In this document: one piece after another, positions 43,051-50,848 of the stretch
How the letters are laid out: the number at the start of each line of letters is the position of its first letter
How positions within the stretch are numbered: the stretch's first letter is position 1
From: Bacillota bacterium
GTDB lineage: Bacteria > Bacillota > UBA4882 > UBA8346
NCBI GenBank assembly: GCA_023429995.1
Contig: JAEZCE010000077.1
Coordinates: forward strand, 31,001 to 95,000
DNA: 64,000 bases
Direction of reading: 5' to 3'
Program-made: the position numbers and the translations under genes
The notes under the pieces: generated by a model
What the model saw: the letters and a program-made list of their open reading frames with translations, nothing else
What the model was told of the DNA's origin: nothing
The model's database searches: none

Positions 43051-43488
43051 ATGATAACTTTAGAACAATCAACGGAAAAAAGCACCAACGAAATCGCCCA
43101 ATTATGGTTTGATTCCCTGAATAATGGGGATACAAAAACGGCGTTTGATTTAATCGCCGATGATGTGACATGGCAAAATATTTCTTCCACCAAAGGCTTG
43201 AGCGACGTTGCGCCATGGCTTGGCACATATCATGGCAAGGCGGAGGTTCTGGAAAGTTTTAATGTCTGGGCCGCCAAATCCAAACCAAATTTATTCGAGC
43301 TTTATCAATTAATTGTCAAAGAAGATGAAGCGTTGGGTTTTGTCCATGAAAACGCCACTTGTATTGCCAATGGGAATTCCTATGATTTATATGTTGCCAC
43401 ACATCTTAAAATCAAGGATAGGAAAATTGTCAGTTGGCGTGTATACTGGGATCCTTCTCCGTTGATCGCGGCATACAAAGGAATTTAG
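43051..43488 (+). CDS. SnoaL-like/NTF2-fold protein
   Basis: The 145-residue protein has the cone-shaped SnoaL/NTF2 layout: WFDSLNNGDTKTAFDLIADDVTWQNI, PWLGTYHGKAEVLESFNVWAAK, and a C-terminal THLKIKDRKIVSWRVYWDPSPLIAAY. Such proteins catalyse aldol cyclisation, dehydration or epoxide opening, or act as binding proteins. Start ATG 43051 follows AGAGGAG; the longer frame overlaps the preceding gene. It continues the operon with 25 bases of spacing. Confidence 0.78.
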   Translation: MITLEQSTEKSTNEIAQLWFDSLNNGDTKTAFDLIADDVTWQNISSTKGLSDVAPWLGTYHGKAEVLESFNVWAAKSKPNLFELYQLIVKEDEALGFVHENATCIANGNSYDLYVATHLKIKDRKIVSWRVYWDPSPLIAAYKGI

Positions 43489-43505
43489 GAAAGAAGTTTG
43501 TTGAG

Positions 43506-44543
43506 ATGAATTTAGTTGAAGCTGTGAAAAGCAATCATGCGGAAGAAACAAAAAAATTACTAAAATCCGGTGCCAATCCAAATCAAAGAGACCCCGACTC
43601 GGGGTTAACGCTGTTAATGTTGGCATCAGGCCAAAGTAATCTAGAGTTGACCAGAATATTACTTGAAGCAGAAGCTGACGTATGGGCACTTGACAGCAGA
43701 GCGGGAGCGACGGCGTTACATAAAGCCTGTCAAGGAGGAAGTCTGGAAATCGTAAAATTGTTGTTGGAAGCAGGGGCTTATATTAACGCATCGGTGTGTA
43801 CAACCGGACATACACCGGTAATCGAAGCTTTATGGTTCAAAAATTCCGATATTGTAGGGTATTTATTAAAAAAGGGGGCGGAGATCAATATAAATACCTA
43901 TTACGGCTTTTCTCTGGGACAACATTTGGATTACGCCTTAAAAGTAAATGTTTACGGCCGGGAAAAGCTGGAACAGGCAAAAAAAATGCTGGACGAGAGA
44001 AAAAATTCGGATCAGGAACAACTAAATGGCCAGCAATTAATGGCGGCAGTATTGAGTGGAAACCTTGAAGAAGTAAAAAAACTCATCGTTCAAGGTAGCG
44101 ATGTTGATGAACGATACCCATTATTAAATGGGTTTAACGATTATCATACCCCATTACTGGTCGCTTGCCGTGAAGGCCATAAAGAAATGGTGATTGAACT
44201 ATTAAAAGCCGGCGCCAATGTAAACGCGGTTGAACCCGTTTTTGGCGCTGTTCCTCTGCATAAAGCCACGTATAATGGCTATGCCGGTATCACTAAATTA
44301 TTATCCGAGCATCCTAACATTAACCTTAACTTTCAAGGATATACCAATGGGTATACTCCGCTCCATGATGCTTTGTGGCACGGATTCGACGATTGCGCGG
44401 CAGTTTTAATAAATGCCGGAGCCAGATGTGACTTAAGAGGGCATGATGGTAAAACTCCCCTCGATATCGCACGGGATGTTTTCGGTAATCATCATAAAAT
44501 TACTAAACAACTAGAAACGCGGGAATATGCATGCAGTAATTAG
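43506..44543 (+). CDS. Ankyrin-repeat protein
   Basis: The 345-residue protein is built almost wholly of ankyrin repeats, seven to eight in number, with units such as TALHKACQGGSLEIVKLLLEAGAYI, TPLLVACREGHKEMVIELLKAGANVN and TPLHDALWHGFDDCAAVLINAGA. A spacer of about 45 charged residues (LDYALKVNVYGREKLEQAKKMLDERKNSDQEQLNG) divides two blocks. There is no signal peptide or membrane helix. It begins 17 bases after the SnoaL-like gene and ends the operon. It probably serves as a binding scaffold for one of the enzymes, an inference from position. Confidence 0.88.
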   Translation: MNLVEAVKSNHAEETKKLLKSGANPNQRDPDSGLTLLMLASGQSNLELTRILLEAEADVWALDSRAGATALHKACQGGSLEIVKLLLEAGAYINASVCTTGHTPVIEALWFKNSDIVGYLLKKGAEININTYYGFSLGQHLDYALKVNVYGREKLEQAKKMLDERKNSDQEQLNGQQLMAAVLSGNLEEVKKLIVQGSDVDERYPLLNGFNDYHTPLLVACREGHKEMVIELLKAGANVNAVEPVFGAVPLHKATYNGYAGITKLLSEHPNINLNFQGYTNGYTPLHDALWHGFDDCAAVLINAGARCDLRGHDGKTPLDIARDVFGNHHKITKQLETREYACSN

Positions 44544-44624
44544 TATTATTATTAATCTTCGCTCTTGGATATGGGCTCGCCCTATCCGCATTTTTTCAAC
44601 CAGGCCTTTGTCCATGGGTTATGA

Positions 44625-45722
44625 TTAAGAGAGGAGCCGGGATTTATTTAACCACAGTCTCACCTTAGCCGTAGCAAATAAAATCAGAGGAATCATTACT
44701 TGAAAGGGGAGGACATAAAACGGATATACATTGCCCCCCCATTCGAACATTTCCATTACGTTGTGATAAACCAAAATTGCTAGGTCAATCATTAATAAAC
44801 CAAGGGGAACCACTAAACTTTTATAATCGGAAATATGGAGCGCCTTTGCCAATCCTTTGCCGGCCCCATAAAGACAGATACTTGTTTTAACAATCCCGCT
44901 AAATATAAAATTAATGGAGACAATGATTTCGATTCGCTGTAGAAAATCACCCATATTGATGAGCCGGCCTACCGAATAAGACGGGAAATATAAATGGGTC
45001 GCCAAGTCTACACCTAAGACCAGAATGTTTCGCATCGATACCAGTAAAATCATTCCGCCGCCGATCAACAAGCTGATGAAGTAGATCTTAAAAAGCGGCT
45101 TGGCACTTTTTAAATTATCTAAAACCACTAAAAAGGCAACCATTTCTGCAAATGGATATGTGAAAGCTACAAAGGCGTCTTTAAAAACGGGCTTAAAACC
45201 TCTCTCTAAAACCGGCAGCATATTTAAAAGGCTCATCTTGGGGACGGAGAGAGCCAGCGTTATCATAAAAACGATTACCATCAACGGGAAAATTAAAGCG
45301 GCCCACCGTCCCAATACTTCGATTCCGGCTTTGTTCATCCAAATACATAAGATCCCCATACATAAAATAATAATAAATTGAGGTGTTGCAGGAATGGCCA
45401 CAATTTCAATGAATTCGGAGAAAGATCTCAGCACCAAGGCTCCTTGATGAAAAAGATACCAAACGTAGAGTAAAATAATGAATCCACCGGCATATTTACC
45501 GAACACCAGTTGAAAGATATCAAACATATCCTTACCGGGGAAAAGGGCTAAAATCTTCGAATAAAGAAAGTACAACGGGACAACGGCAATTAAAGCCGTT
45601 AAAACCGAAAGCCAAATATCCTGTCTTGCTTGGGCCCCGGGGCCCAAAACGAACGAGGTGCCAAGAATGAACATACACATGATATTGACTGCTTGATATT
45701 TTGAAATCACTTCACGATTCAT
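44625..45722 (-). CDS. GerAB-type germinant receptor permease subunit (operon 2)
   Basis: The 365-residue protein has ten hydrophobic segments and the family layout: ISKYQAVNIMCMFILGTSFVLGPG, FPGKDMFDIFQLVFGKYAGGFI, RSFSEFIEIVAIPATP and FVAFTYPFAEMVAFLVVL. It is only loosely similar to the permease of the first operon, which suggests a different germinant. Here it is the last gene of the operon, after a small membrane protein, not between A and C as in operon 1. A TAGGAG site precedes ATG 45722. Confidence 0.92.
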   Translation of the reverse strand: MNREVISKYQAVNIMCMFILGTSFVLGPGAQARQDIWLSVLTALIAVVPLYFLYSKILALFPGKDMFDIFQLVFGKYAGGFIILLYVWYLFHQGALVLRSFSEFIEIVAIPATPQFIIILCMGILCIWMNKAGIEVLGRWAALIFPLMVIVFMITLALSVPKMSLLNMLPVLERGFKPVFKDAFVAFTYPFAEMVAFLVVLDNLKSAKPLFKIYFISLLIGGGMILLVSMRNILVLGVDLATHLYFPSYSVGRLINMGDFLQRIEIIVSINFIFSGIVKTSICLYGAGKGLAKALHISDYKSLVVPLGLLMIDLAILVYHNVMEMFEWGGNVYPFYVLPFQVMIPLILFATAKVRLWLNKSRLLS

Positions 45723-45753
45723 TTCGTTGCTCCTATTTTAAGGTGAATGATAT

Positions 45754-45969
45754 CTATTTTCCGGTAATTCCTTCGATGAGCTTTTTGATGGGAAATGCCG
45801 GGCTGAACTGTAAAATATCCAGCGCCAATAAGATGCTGATTCCATAAGCCAGGGTCAAAAAACTCAAGTTAATCCAAAACTCTTTATGCCGCTTATCTAA
45901 GAATAACGGAACCAGGTCGGTGGTGATAAAAAACAGATATACGGATGAATAAATAAGCAGCATGGCCAT
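45754..45969 (-). CDS. Small membrane protein of the second germination operon
   Basis: The 71-residue protein has two hydrophobic segments (LLIYSSVYLFFITTDLVPLFL; FWINLSFLTLAYGISILLALDIL) and a basic C-terminus. It lies two bases after the GerAC-type gene, overlapping its ribosome region, and 31 bases before the permease gene. It is the counterpart of the 69-residue protein in operon 1, though similarity is only in size and topology. Confidence 0.75.
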   Translation of the reverse strand: MAMLLIYSSVYLFFITTDLVPLFLDKRHKEFWINLSFLTLAYGISILLALDILQFSPAFPIKKLIEGITGK

Positions 45970-45971
45970 GA

Positions 45972-47126
45972 TTATTCCCCTACTTTAATTGGTTTTGATG
46001 TCAAGGCGCTGTTTTTAACTTTAATATGAGCTTTTACCCGGACAGCCAAATTTCGAAAAACTTCATCCCAATCCGGTTCGAGCTTTTTCCAAAGGGATGG
46101 ATTGGTGGCCCTGATGAGGGCGGCAAAGCCTAAAACATCGGAATTATACTTAACTTGCATTTTCCGGATTACTTTGCGCACGTTATCTTCCAATGAGGTT
46201 TCAGCATCCTTTATTAGTTTTTCACGTTGGGGGGATTGGATATAATCCTCGGTAGTCTGTAATTCGCCAATACTTACCTCCGGCTGGATGCTTAAATCCA
46301 TGGTTAATTTGCCCTTGATGTATTTCGGCTTTATTTTCGTTTGATTCCCAGTGACATCTAAGGTGATTGCCGCTTTTCGCCCGTGGCTTTTTTCCTCCAC
46401 TATCAATAGTCCTTCTTTCACCTGATTCAGCGCGAAGAGTAAATATTTGCTTTCGTCGGTATCCAAAAAGCCAACGAGTTTAGCTTTTTTTAAAATGGCG
46501 GTTCCCTTGATGGCCAATACCTTCTTGTCCCCCCGGGTTTCTATGCCGATTGCCGGTAATATAGCCGGCGCATTCTTTCCGGCAATACTGTTAATATATT
46601 GATAAAATGCAATATCCGGCGCTTTGGCAAGACTTTTTTCCGCCTTTAGCATTTCGCTGATTTCAAAGGACCGGATGGATTGATTGGGGCTTTCCAGAGT
46701 AAGAAGTTCTTTAGCGGTAGGCTCTACCGAAATTAACGGATTTATGTCCAGCCTCATCTCGATATCCCGGTAAATCAGATCAAGAATATCCCCCAAGCCC
46801 TCTTTGGCAATATCCTGACTGATAATGACTACTTTGGCGTGGCTCCAAAAGAACCGTTTTCCAGAGACCAGAATCGAGTTGCGGTCGACGTCAAACAAAG
46901 TTTTTCCTTCGGACTGGACTATTTTTGAGCTCGTTTTAGTTTCCGGGCTTTGGGATTCAAAACTGACGATTTCAATATTTTCGACATAATTGTCACCTTT
47001 TTTATCGAGGGTAAAGCCGGTAACTATTCCTAATTTATCGATCTCCCAATAATTCCAGCAACCGGAGAAGAAAAAAATAATTGCCGGCAAACAGAGGGTG
47101 AAAATGAAAGTCTTTAGCTTTCTCAT
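45972..47126 (-). CDS. GerAC-type spore germination lipoprotein (operon 2)
   Basis: The 384-residue protein has a lipoprotein signal with lipobox FFSG-C (Cys23 region) followed by WNYWEIDKLGIVTGFTLD, which is the classical Ger(x)C start. The body includes GKRFFWSHAKVVIISQDIAKEGLGDILDLIYRDIEMRLD and a C-terminal NVRKVIRKMQVKYNSDVLGFAALIRATNPSLWKKLEPDWDEVFRNL. Its start overlaps the stop of the GerAA gene by four bases, so the order here is A-C-small-B. Confidence 0.93.
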   Translation of the reverse strand: MRKLKTFIFTLCLPAIIFFFSGCWNYWEIDKLGIVTGFTLDKKGDNYVENIEIVSFESQSPETKTSSKIVQSEGKTLFDVDRNSILVSGKRFFWSHAKVVIISQDIAKEGLGDILDLIYRDIEMRLDINPLISVEPTAKELLTLESPNQSIRSFEISEMLKAEKSLAKAPDIAFYQYINSIAGKNAPAILPAIGIETRGDKKVLAIKGTAILKKAKLVGFLDTDESKYLLFALNQVKEGLLIVEEKSHGRKAAITLDVTGNQTKIKPKYIKGKLTMDLSIQPEVSIGELQTTEDYIQSPQREKLIKDAETSLEDNVRKVIRKMQVKYNSDVLGFAALIRATNPSLWKKLEPDWDEVFRNLAVRVKAHIKVKNSALTSKPIKVGE

Positions 47127-48661
47127 GACCCTTCCTCCGTATTTTGCCGTATGGGGTTGTTTTTACCGATAAATTTGGGTCTTCGTTTCATATACCACCA
47201 AGGGGAACGGATGGTAATATCTTTTAAGTCATCGGGGTCAATAGTCATCATCCCTGTCATATAGGGGACGCCAAAAGAACGCAATTGAAACAAATGGATT
47301 AAAAGCCCGCTGATCCCAAATATATATCCATATAACCCCAGAATCGACGCTAATAATAAGAGAATGAACCTTAGAACGATGGTAGCCCCTTTTAACTTGG
47401 CGATCATGAGTCCGGTGATTCCGGTCATGGCTACAATGATAATAATCGGCGCGCTGACAAACTTGGCTTGAACGGCGGCCTGACCAATGACCAAACCGCC
47501 GACAATGCTCAAAGCCTGACCAATATATGAAGGCATGCGGGTTCCAGCTTCCCGGATAATCTCAAAAACAATGATTAATAAGATGGCTTCCAATAATGAA
47601 GGGAAAGGGATTCCTTGTCGAGCGGCGGAGATACTGATAATTAAAGGAGTCGGCACCAATTCCTGGTGGTAAGTGACTAATGCTAAATAAACAGCAGGTA
47701 GACTAATGGAAATCCAAAAAGAGATGATTCGTAATATACGGTTAAACGAGGAGTAGTAAAAATTGACATAATAATCTTCATTCACTTGGAATAATTCGAT
47801 AAATACATGAGGAAGGGTAAGCGCCACCGGGGTGCCGTCTATAAGCAAGGCAATCCGGCCTTCCAATAATTTGGCGGCCACAACATCGGGGCGTTCGGTA
47901 CTCCCTATCGTTTTAAAAGGGCTAAGCGGTGAGTCTTTGATAAGTTCCTGGATATAACCACTGTCTAATACAGCGTCCAAATCAACGGCATCAAGTCTTT
48001 TATTTAACTCGTCCAGAATTTGTGGATTGGCTATTCCCTCAATATAGCAAAGATAAGCCTTGGTATTGCTCTGCCTGCCAAAAGCCCTTGCTTGGAACTT
48101 TAAATTCGCAGTTTTTAATCTTCGTCGAATCAATGAGAGGTTTGTCAAAACCGATTCGGTAAAACCTTCCCGGGGCCCCCGCAATACTTTTTCCCCCTGG
48201 GGTTCTTCGACGGAGCGGGTTTTCCAGCCGGCGCTGTTAATCGTTAAAGCTTGGTCAACTCCATCCAGAAAAAGCGCGGTATTACCATTAATGATCGCTT
48301 CAACAACTTTAGGGACCTCGGATGTCTGCTCCACATGGTCGGAGATTAAGACCTGGTATTGAAGGGCATTGAGACAATTTGAATTATTTTCTAATAAAAG
48401 GTTGGTTACAATCGGTTGGATAATGTTTTGGTCGACAGTTTCTGGTTTTACCACGCCATCGATAAAAACAATACAACATTCGACATCCGGGGCTTGCTGG
48501 TTCTTAAACCGTCGAAAAGCCAGCGTATCATCTTTATTGAAAAGGGTCTTTATGATTTGAAGGTTTGTTTCCAGAACTGAACTGAAAGAAATTTCCGAGT
48601 CGGCGGCATCTTTTCTTGGTCCATTCTTTTTGTCGTTATTTGACTTGTTCCGGATGAACAT
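47123..48661 (-). CDS. GerAA-type germinant receptor A subunit (operon 2)
   Basis: The 512-residue protein matches the GerA family: RRFKNQQAPDVECCIVFIDGVV, VLRGPREGFTESVLTNLSLIRRRLKTANLKF, VLDSGYIQELIKDSPLSPFKTIGSTERPDVVAAKLLEGRIALLIDGTPVALTLP, then membrane helices with AGTRMPSYIGQALSIVGGLVIGQAAV. The N-terminus is highly charged (NKSNNDKKNGPRKDAADSE). It is the first gene of the second operon and has GAGG about ten bases before ATG 48661. Confidence 0.94.
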   Translation of the reverse strand: MFIRNKSNNDKKNGPRKDAADSEISFSSVLETNLQIIKTLFNKDDTLAFRRFKNQQAPDVECCIVFIDGVVKPETVDQNIIQPIVTNLLLENNSNCLNALQYQVLISDHVEQTSEVPKVVEAIINGNTALFLDGVDQALTINSAGWKTRSVEEPQGEKVLRGPREGFTESVLTNLSLIRRRLKTANLKFQARAFGRQSNTKAYLCYIEGIANPQILDELNKRLDAVDLDAVLDSGYIQELIKDSPLSPFKTIGSTERPDVVAAKLLEGRIALLIDGTPVALTLPHVFIELFQVNEDYYVNFYYSSFNRILRIISFWISISLPAVYLALVTYHQELVPTPLIISISAARQGIPFPSLLEAILLIIVFEIIREAGTRMPSYIGQALSIVGGLVIGQAAVQAKFVSAPIIIIVAMTGITGLMIAKLKGATIVLRFILLLLASILGLYGYIFGISGLLIHLFQLRSFGVPYMTGMMTIDPDDLKDITIRSPWWYMKRRPKFIGKNNPIRQNTEEGS

Positions 48662-48830
48662 CTCGGCGCTACCTCTTACCAGAATCAGTTACTAGGCTCA
48701 GGATTTATTTAGGATGTTATTATGAACTAAAAAAGTAAATGTATACTCGAATTAAACTATTTTCTAGGAATTTAGGGACATTATTTCAGTGTTTGTAAAA
48801 GAATTGTTTCTTTTTTATAATCCTTACGGA

Positions 48831-48860
48831 AAACCCCGGCTGAGTAACCGGGGTTTTTAG
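48831..48860. terminator. Terminator between the Cys-rich gene and ger operon 2
   Basis: AAACCCCGG (48831-48839) pairs with CCGGGGTTT (48848-48856). T-tracts are present on both strands, the longer on plus. It lies just beyond the stop of the minus-strand Cys-rich gene. Confidence 0.75.
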
Positions 48861-48866
48861 GTGGAA

Positions 48867-49049
48867 TTAGTCGTATATACTTAAAAGAGCCGACTTAATG
48901 GGGCAAGTTTTCAGTGTGCATTCCCCGTCGTGTACACAGGTCATGGAAACGGATGGCTTGTCGTTGCCGAGAGAATGTACTGTAATCGTTCGGCCTTCAT
49001 TGTAAACCGGGCAGCTTCCTTTAAAAAATTTAGTTGTGGTGTGAGTCAT
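48867..49049 (-). CDS. Small Cys-rich protein
   Basis: The 60-residue protein carries four cysteines, GSCPVYN (Cys13) and a cluster MTCVHDGECTLKTCPIK with C-x5-C-x4-C spacing, suited to a zinc or iron-sulfur site. A strong AAGGAG lies upstream of ATG 49049 and a terminator follows, so this is a genuine one-gene unit despite its size. I do not recognise the family. Confidence 0.72.
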   Translation of the reverse strand: MTHTTTKFFKGSCPVYNEGRTITVHSLGNDKPSVSMTCVHDGECTLKTCPIKSALLSIYD

Positions 49050-49072
49050 GTTTGTTTTCTCCTTTGTGTCCG

Positions 49073-49102
49073 TTGAGGTCGAGGAATATTTTACGCTATA
49101 AA
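49073..49102 (+). promoter_or_regulatory. Promoter for a possible small RNA
   Basis: TTGAGG (49073-49078) and TATAAA (49097-49102) are 18 bases apart on the plus strand. The next plus-strand signal is a terminator at 49271-49303, and no long gene lies between them. Confidence 0.4.
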
Positions 49103-49108
49103 TTTATC

Positions 49109-49303
49109 GTCATCTCATGGAAATAGATTAGCGGAAAAGTTTCAATAGCAGGGAGGATATCTTGAAAACAGCATCGGGAAGATAAAATGATAGGGGGAAC
49201 TTCTTGGAGCTCAAAACGTTACTATAAATATCAACTCCCTTTTTTCATTATGTAAATCCTCCTCTGATTACCCCGCTACCCGTTTGGTAGTGGGGGTTTT
49301 TTT
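49109..49303 (+). ncRNA. Candidate small RNA or short-peptide transcript
   Basis: A transcript of about 195 bases would run from the promoter just upstream to a clear terminator. Inside it GGAGGAT (49152-49158), a ribosome-site-like sequence, can pair with ATCCTCC (49256-49262). Two tiny ORFs exist: seven codons from TTG 49163 and 22 codons from ATG 49187 (encoding IGGTSWSSKRYYKYQLPFF at its core). Neither is recognised. Confidence 0.35.
49271..49303 (+). terminator. Strong rho-independent terminator without an evident upstream gene
   Basis: CCCCGCTACC (49271-49280) pairs with GGTAGTGGGG (49286-49295) in a 10-bp stem with one G-U, followed by eight T. It works on the plus strand only. Confidence 0.85.
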
Positions 49304-49349
49304 TATATTTGCCCGGAGTCATACCGAAATCTCCCGTCAGACATTATTG

Positions 49350-49382
49350 AAAAAGGATGCCAACAAAGGGCATCCTTTTTCT
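49350..49382. terminator. Terminator after the YjcZ-like gene
   Basis: AAAAAGGATGCC and GGCATCCTTTTT form a stem with T-rich ends on both strands. On the minus strand it lies 20 bases past the stop of the 37-residue gene. Confidence 0.8.
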
Positions 49383-49402
49383 TACGATATTGGATTAAAG
49401 GA

Positions 49403-49516
49403 TTAGATGAAACCGCCGCCACAGAAACAGCAGAAAAGTAACAGGATAACGATTATCCAAATAAAGCCGCCACCGCCAAACCATTCAGCATTAACACCCG
49501 CGCCATCGGCTCCCAT
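49403..49516 (-). CDS. YjcZ-like sporulation small peptide
   Basis: The ORF encodes 37 residues: a short Gly-rich hydrophilic start (MGADGAGVNAEWFGGGG), one hydrophobic helix (FIWIIVILLLFCCFC) and a GGGFI end. This Gly-rich plus single-helix layout is that of the YjcZ-type sporulation peptides of Bacilli. A GGAGGTG ribosome site lies ideally upstream of ATG 49516 and a terminator follows. Two adjacent cysteines and a third in the helix are unusual. Its function is unknown; spore-coat or membrane association is what the family suggests. Confidence 0.75.
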   Translation of the reverse strand: MGADGAGVNAEWFGGGGFIWIIVILLLFCCFCGGGFI

Positions 49517-49785
49517 TTTATTACACCTCCTAGGAAAGTTTATTCTATTTTATGCCCTAGTTGAAATGAATGGGATATGGCAAAGGTACTTTTTGTCAGG
49601 TGAAATCCGGTTACAGCCCGCCCGGGAATTATTGCTGAGCCTTCGGGAGGACACCTTTGCGCAAAGCAATCAGATACGTCATTACAGACGAGCCGGTTGC
49701 ATTTTGAAAATGTTCGCCCGAGAAGTCCGGTTCATATGAAAAATTTTGGTTAATTCGCTGATCATTATCAGCATTCATTGGAATT
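49517..49785. other. Intergenic region with a compact stem-bounded element
   Basis: GCAAAGGT (49580-49587) and ACCTTTGC (49653-49660) form a perfect 8-bp closing stem around an interior containing GGTGAAATCCGG and GAGCCTTCGGGAGG. The interior has a faint likeness to cobalamin-riboswitch core sequence, but it is far too short and incomplete for that class. Hairpin CGTC-attaca-GACG follows near 49678. ORFs cross the region on both strands without ribosome sites. Confidence 0.35.
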
Positions 49786-50469
49786 TCATGAAAGCCTTTT
49801 TTTAAAAATAAATCCCAGAATAAGCAGTACGCTAATGACCGAAAGTCCAATGAACAGGGGTTGGTAAGTTTGTTCCCGCAAATGGGCGCCGATATAGGAT
49901 GAAACTATGATGCTGGGCGTTCTGGCGATTAAGACCATCAGGAATGACTTTAAAACGCGGGTTGTTGTGAAACCGGCAATATAGGTAAGGGCGTCTTTGG
50001 GTAAACCCGGGATTAGGAAAAGCAGAAACAAAATGCTCTCGAAAAAAGGGTGCTGTTGAATCCATTGGAACTTCTCCCGAAACTTTACAGGCAGTAGTTT
50101 TTCGATGAACGGCAACCCGAAGTGGCGGGCCACCCCGAAAGCAACCAGAGTCCCTAGACCAATAACCAGTATTGAACAGATTGTTCCTTGAAACGTACCA
50201 TATAGATACCCTCCGGTAAATAAAAAGGTTTCACTGGGAATGGGTGTCAAAACCATTAACAATGTCAGGACGATCACATAAACTATCATACTGAAAGGGC
50301 CGTAAAACTTGAGCCATTGGTCAAGCTTGTCGGGATTGTTCACAATGGAGATAAGGGTTTTCCCTTCCTGGATAAAGATCATGATGGATAAAGCCAGGAA
50401 GAGTCCGCCGAAAATTAACCTGTACCATGGATAATTTTTTTTAACGGTCCGGATATTTTGATTGTCCAA
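49786..50469 (-). CDS. VTT/TVP38 (DedA-superfamily) membrane protein, second copy
   Basis: The 227-residue protein has about six hydrophobic segments and the VTT motifs TPIPSETFLFTGGYLYG and FLIPGLPKDALTYIAGFTTT. It shares the pattern IVNNPDKLDQWLKFYGPFSMIVYV with the protein at 30387-31097 (IVSNPDQFRKFLAAYGSMSVLVFI), so the two are paralogues. The family acts in membrane lipid homeostasis. It stands in a run of minus-strand single genes. Confidence 0.88.
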   Translation of the reverse strand: MDNQNIRTVKKNYPWYRLIFGGLFLALSIMIFIQEGKTLISIVNNPDKLDQWLKFYGPFSMIVYVIVLTLLMVLTPIPSETFLFTGGYLYGTFQGTICSILVIGLGTLVAFGVARHFGLPFIEKLLPVKFREKFQWIQQHPFFESILFLLFLIPGLPKDALTYIAGFTTTRVLKSFLMVLIARTPSIIVSSYIGAHLREQTYQPLFIGLSVISVLLILGFIFKKRLS

Positions 50470-50544
50470 ATGAATCCCCTACTTTAATGACCATTTTTTA
50501 ATATGAGTATATTGGATGTTTATAAAATAGAGGTTATCATTTAA

Positions 50545-50817
50545 TTAAGAATAAAGCCCCTTGGACACGGTTTCCTCTTTTTCGCCTTTTTGGTTCAAGG
50601 CGTCACAAATCCGCTGGCCAATTTCGATTTGAATTTGTTGAGCTTCAAGTAGGGCCTGCAATCTTTGATCCAAGTTGGTTTCAATTCGGAGGACAGCTGT
50701 TTCAATATTATCGATTCTTTGATAGAGCTGGTTCGTCGTTTGACGAATTTCGGAATTCTCCTGTTTCAAACCTTCCAATATTTCCAATAAAAGCTCTTGA
50801 AACCTTTCGTTTTCCAT
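50545..50817 (-). CDS. Small coiled-coil protein
   Basis: The 90-residue protein is almost entirely a heptad-patterned helix (FQELLLEILEGLKQENSEIRQTTNQLYQRIDNIETAVLRIETNLDQRLQALLEAQQ), rich in Glu, Gln and Leu, so it is likely to be a coiled-coil dimer or trimer. There is no signal peptide. A GGAAGGTGGGG stretch lies upstream of ATG 50817. I do not recognise a family. It lies 31 bases downstream of deoD on the same strand and may be co-transcribed. Confidence 0.7.
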   Translation of the reverse strand: MENERFQELLLEILEGLKQENSEIRQTTNQLYQRIDNIETAVLRIETNLDQRLQALLEAQQIQIEIGQRICDALNQKGEKEETVSKGLYS

Positions 50818-50848
50818 GGTTATTCCCCACCTTCCATTTTCTGTACGG

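Noticed and set aside
49407..49739. 110-codon plus-strand ORF over the YjcZ-like gene
   Set aside because: Pro-rich start is the reverse of the YjcZ-like Gly codons; no ribosome site.
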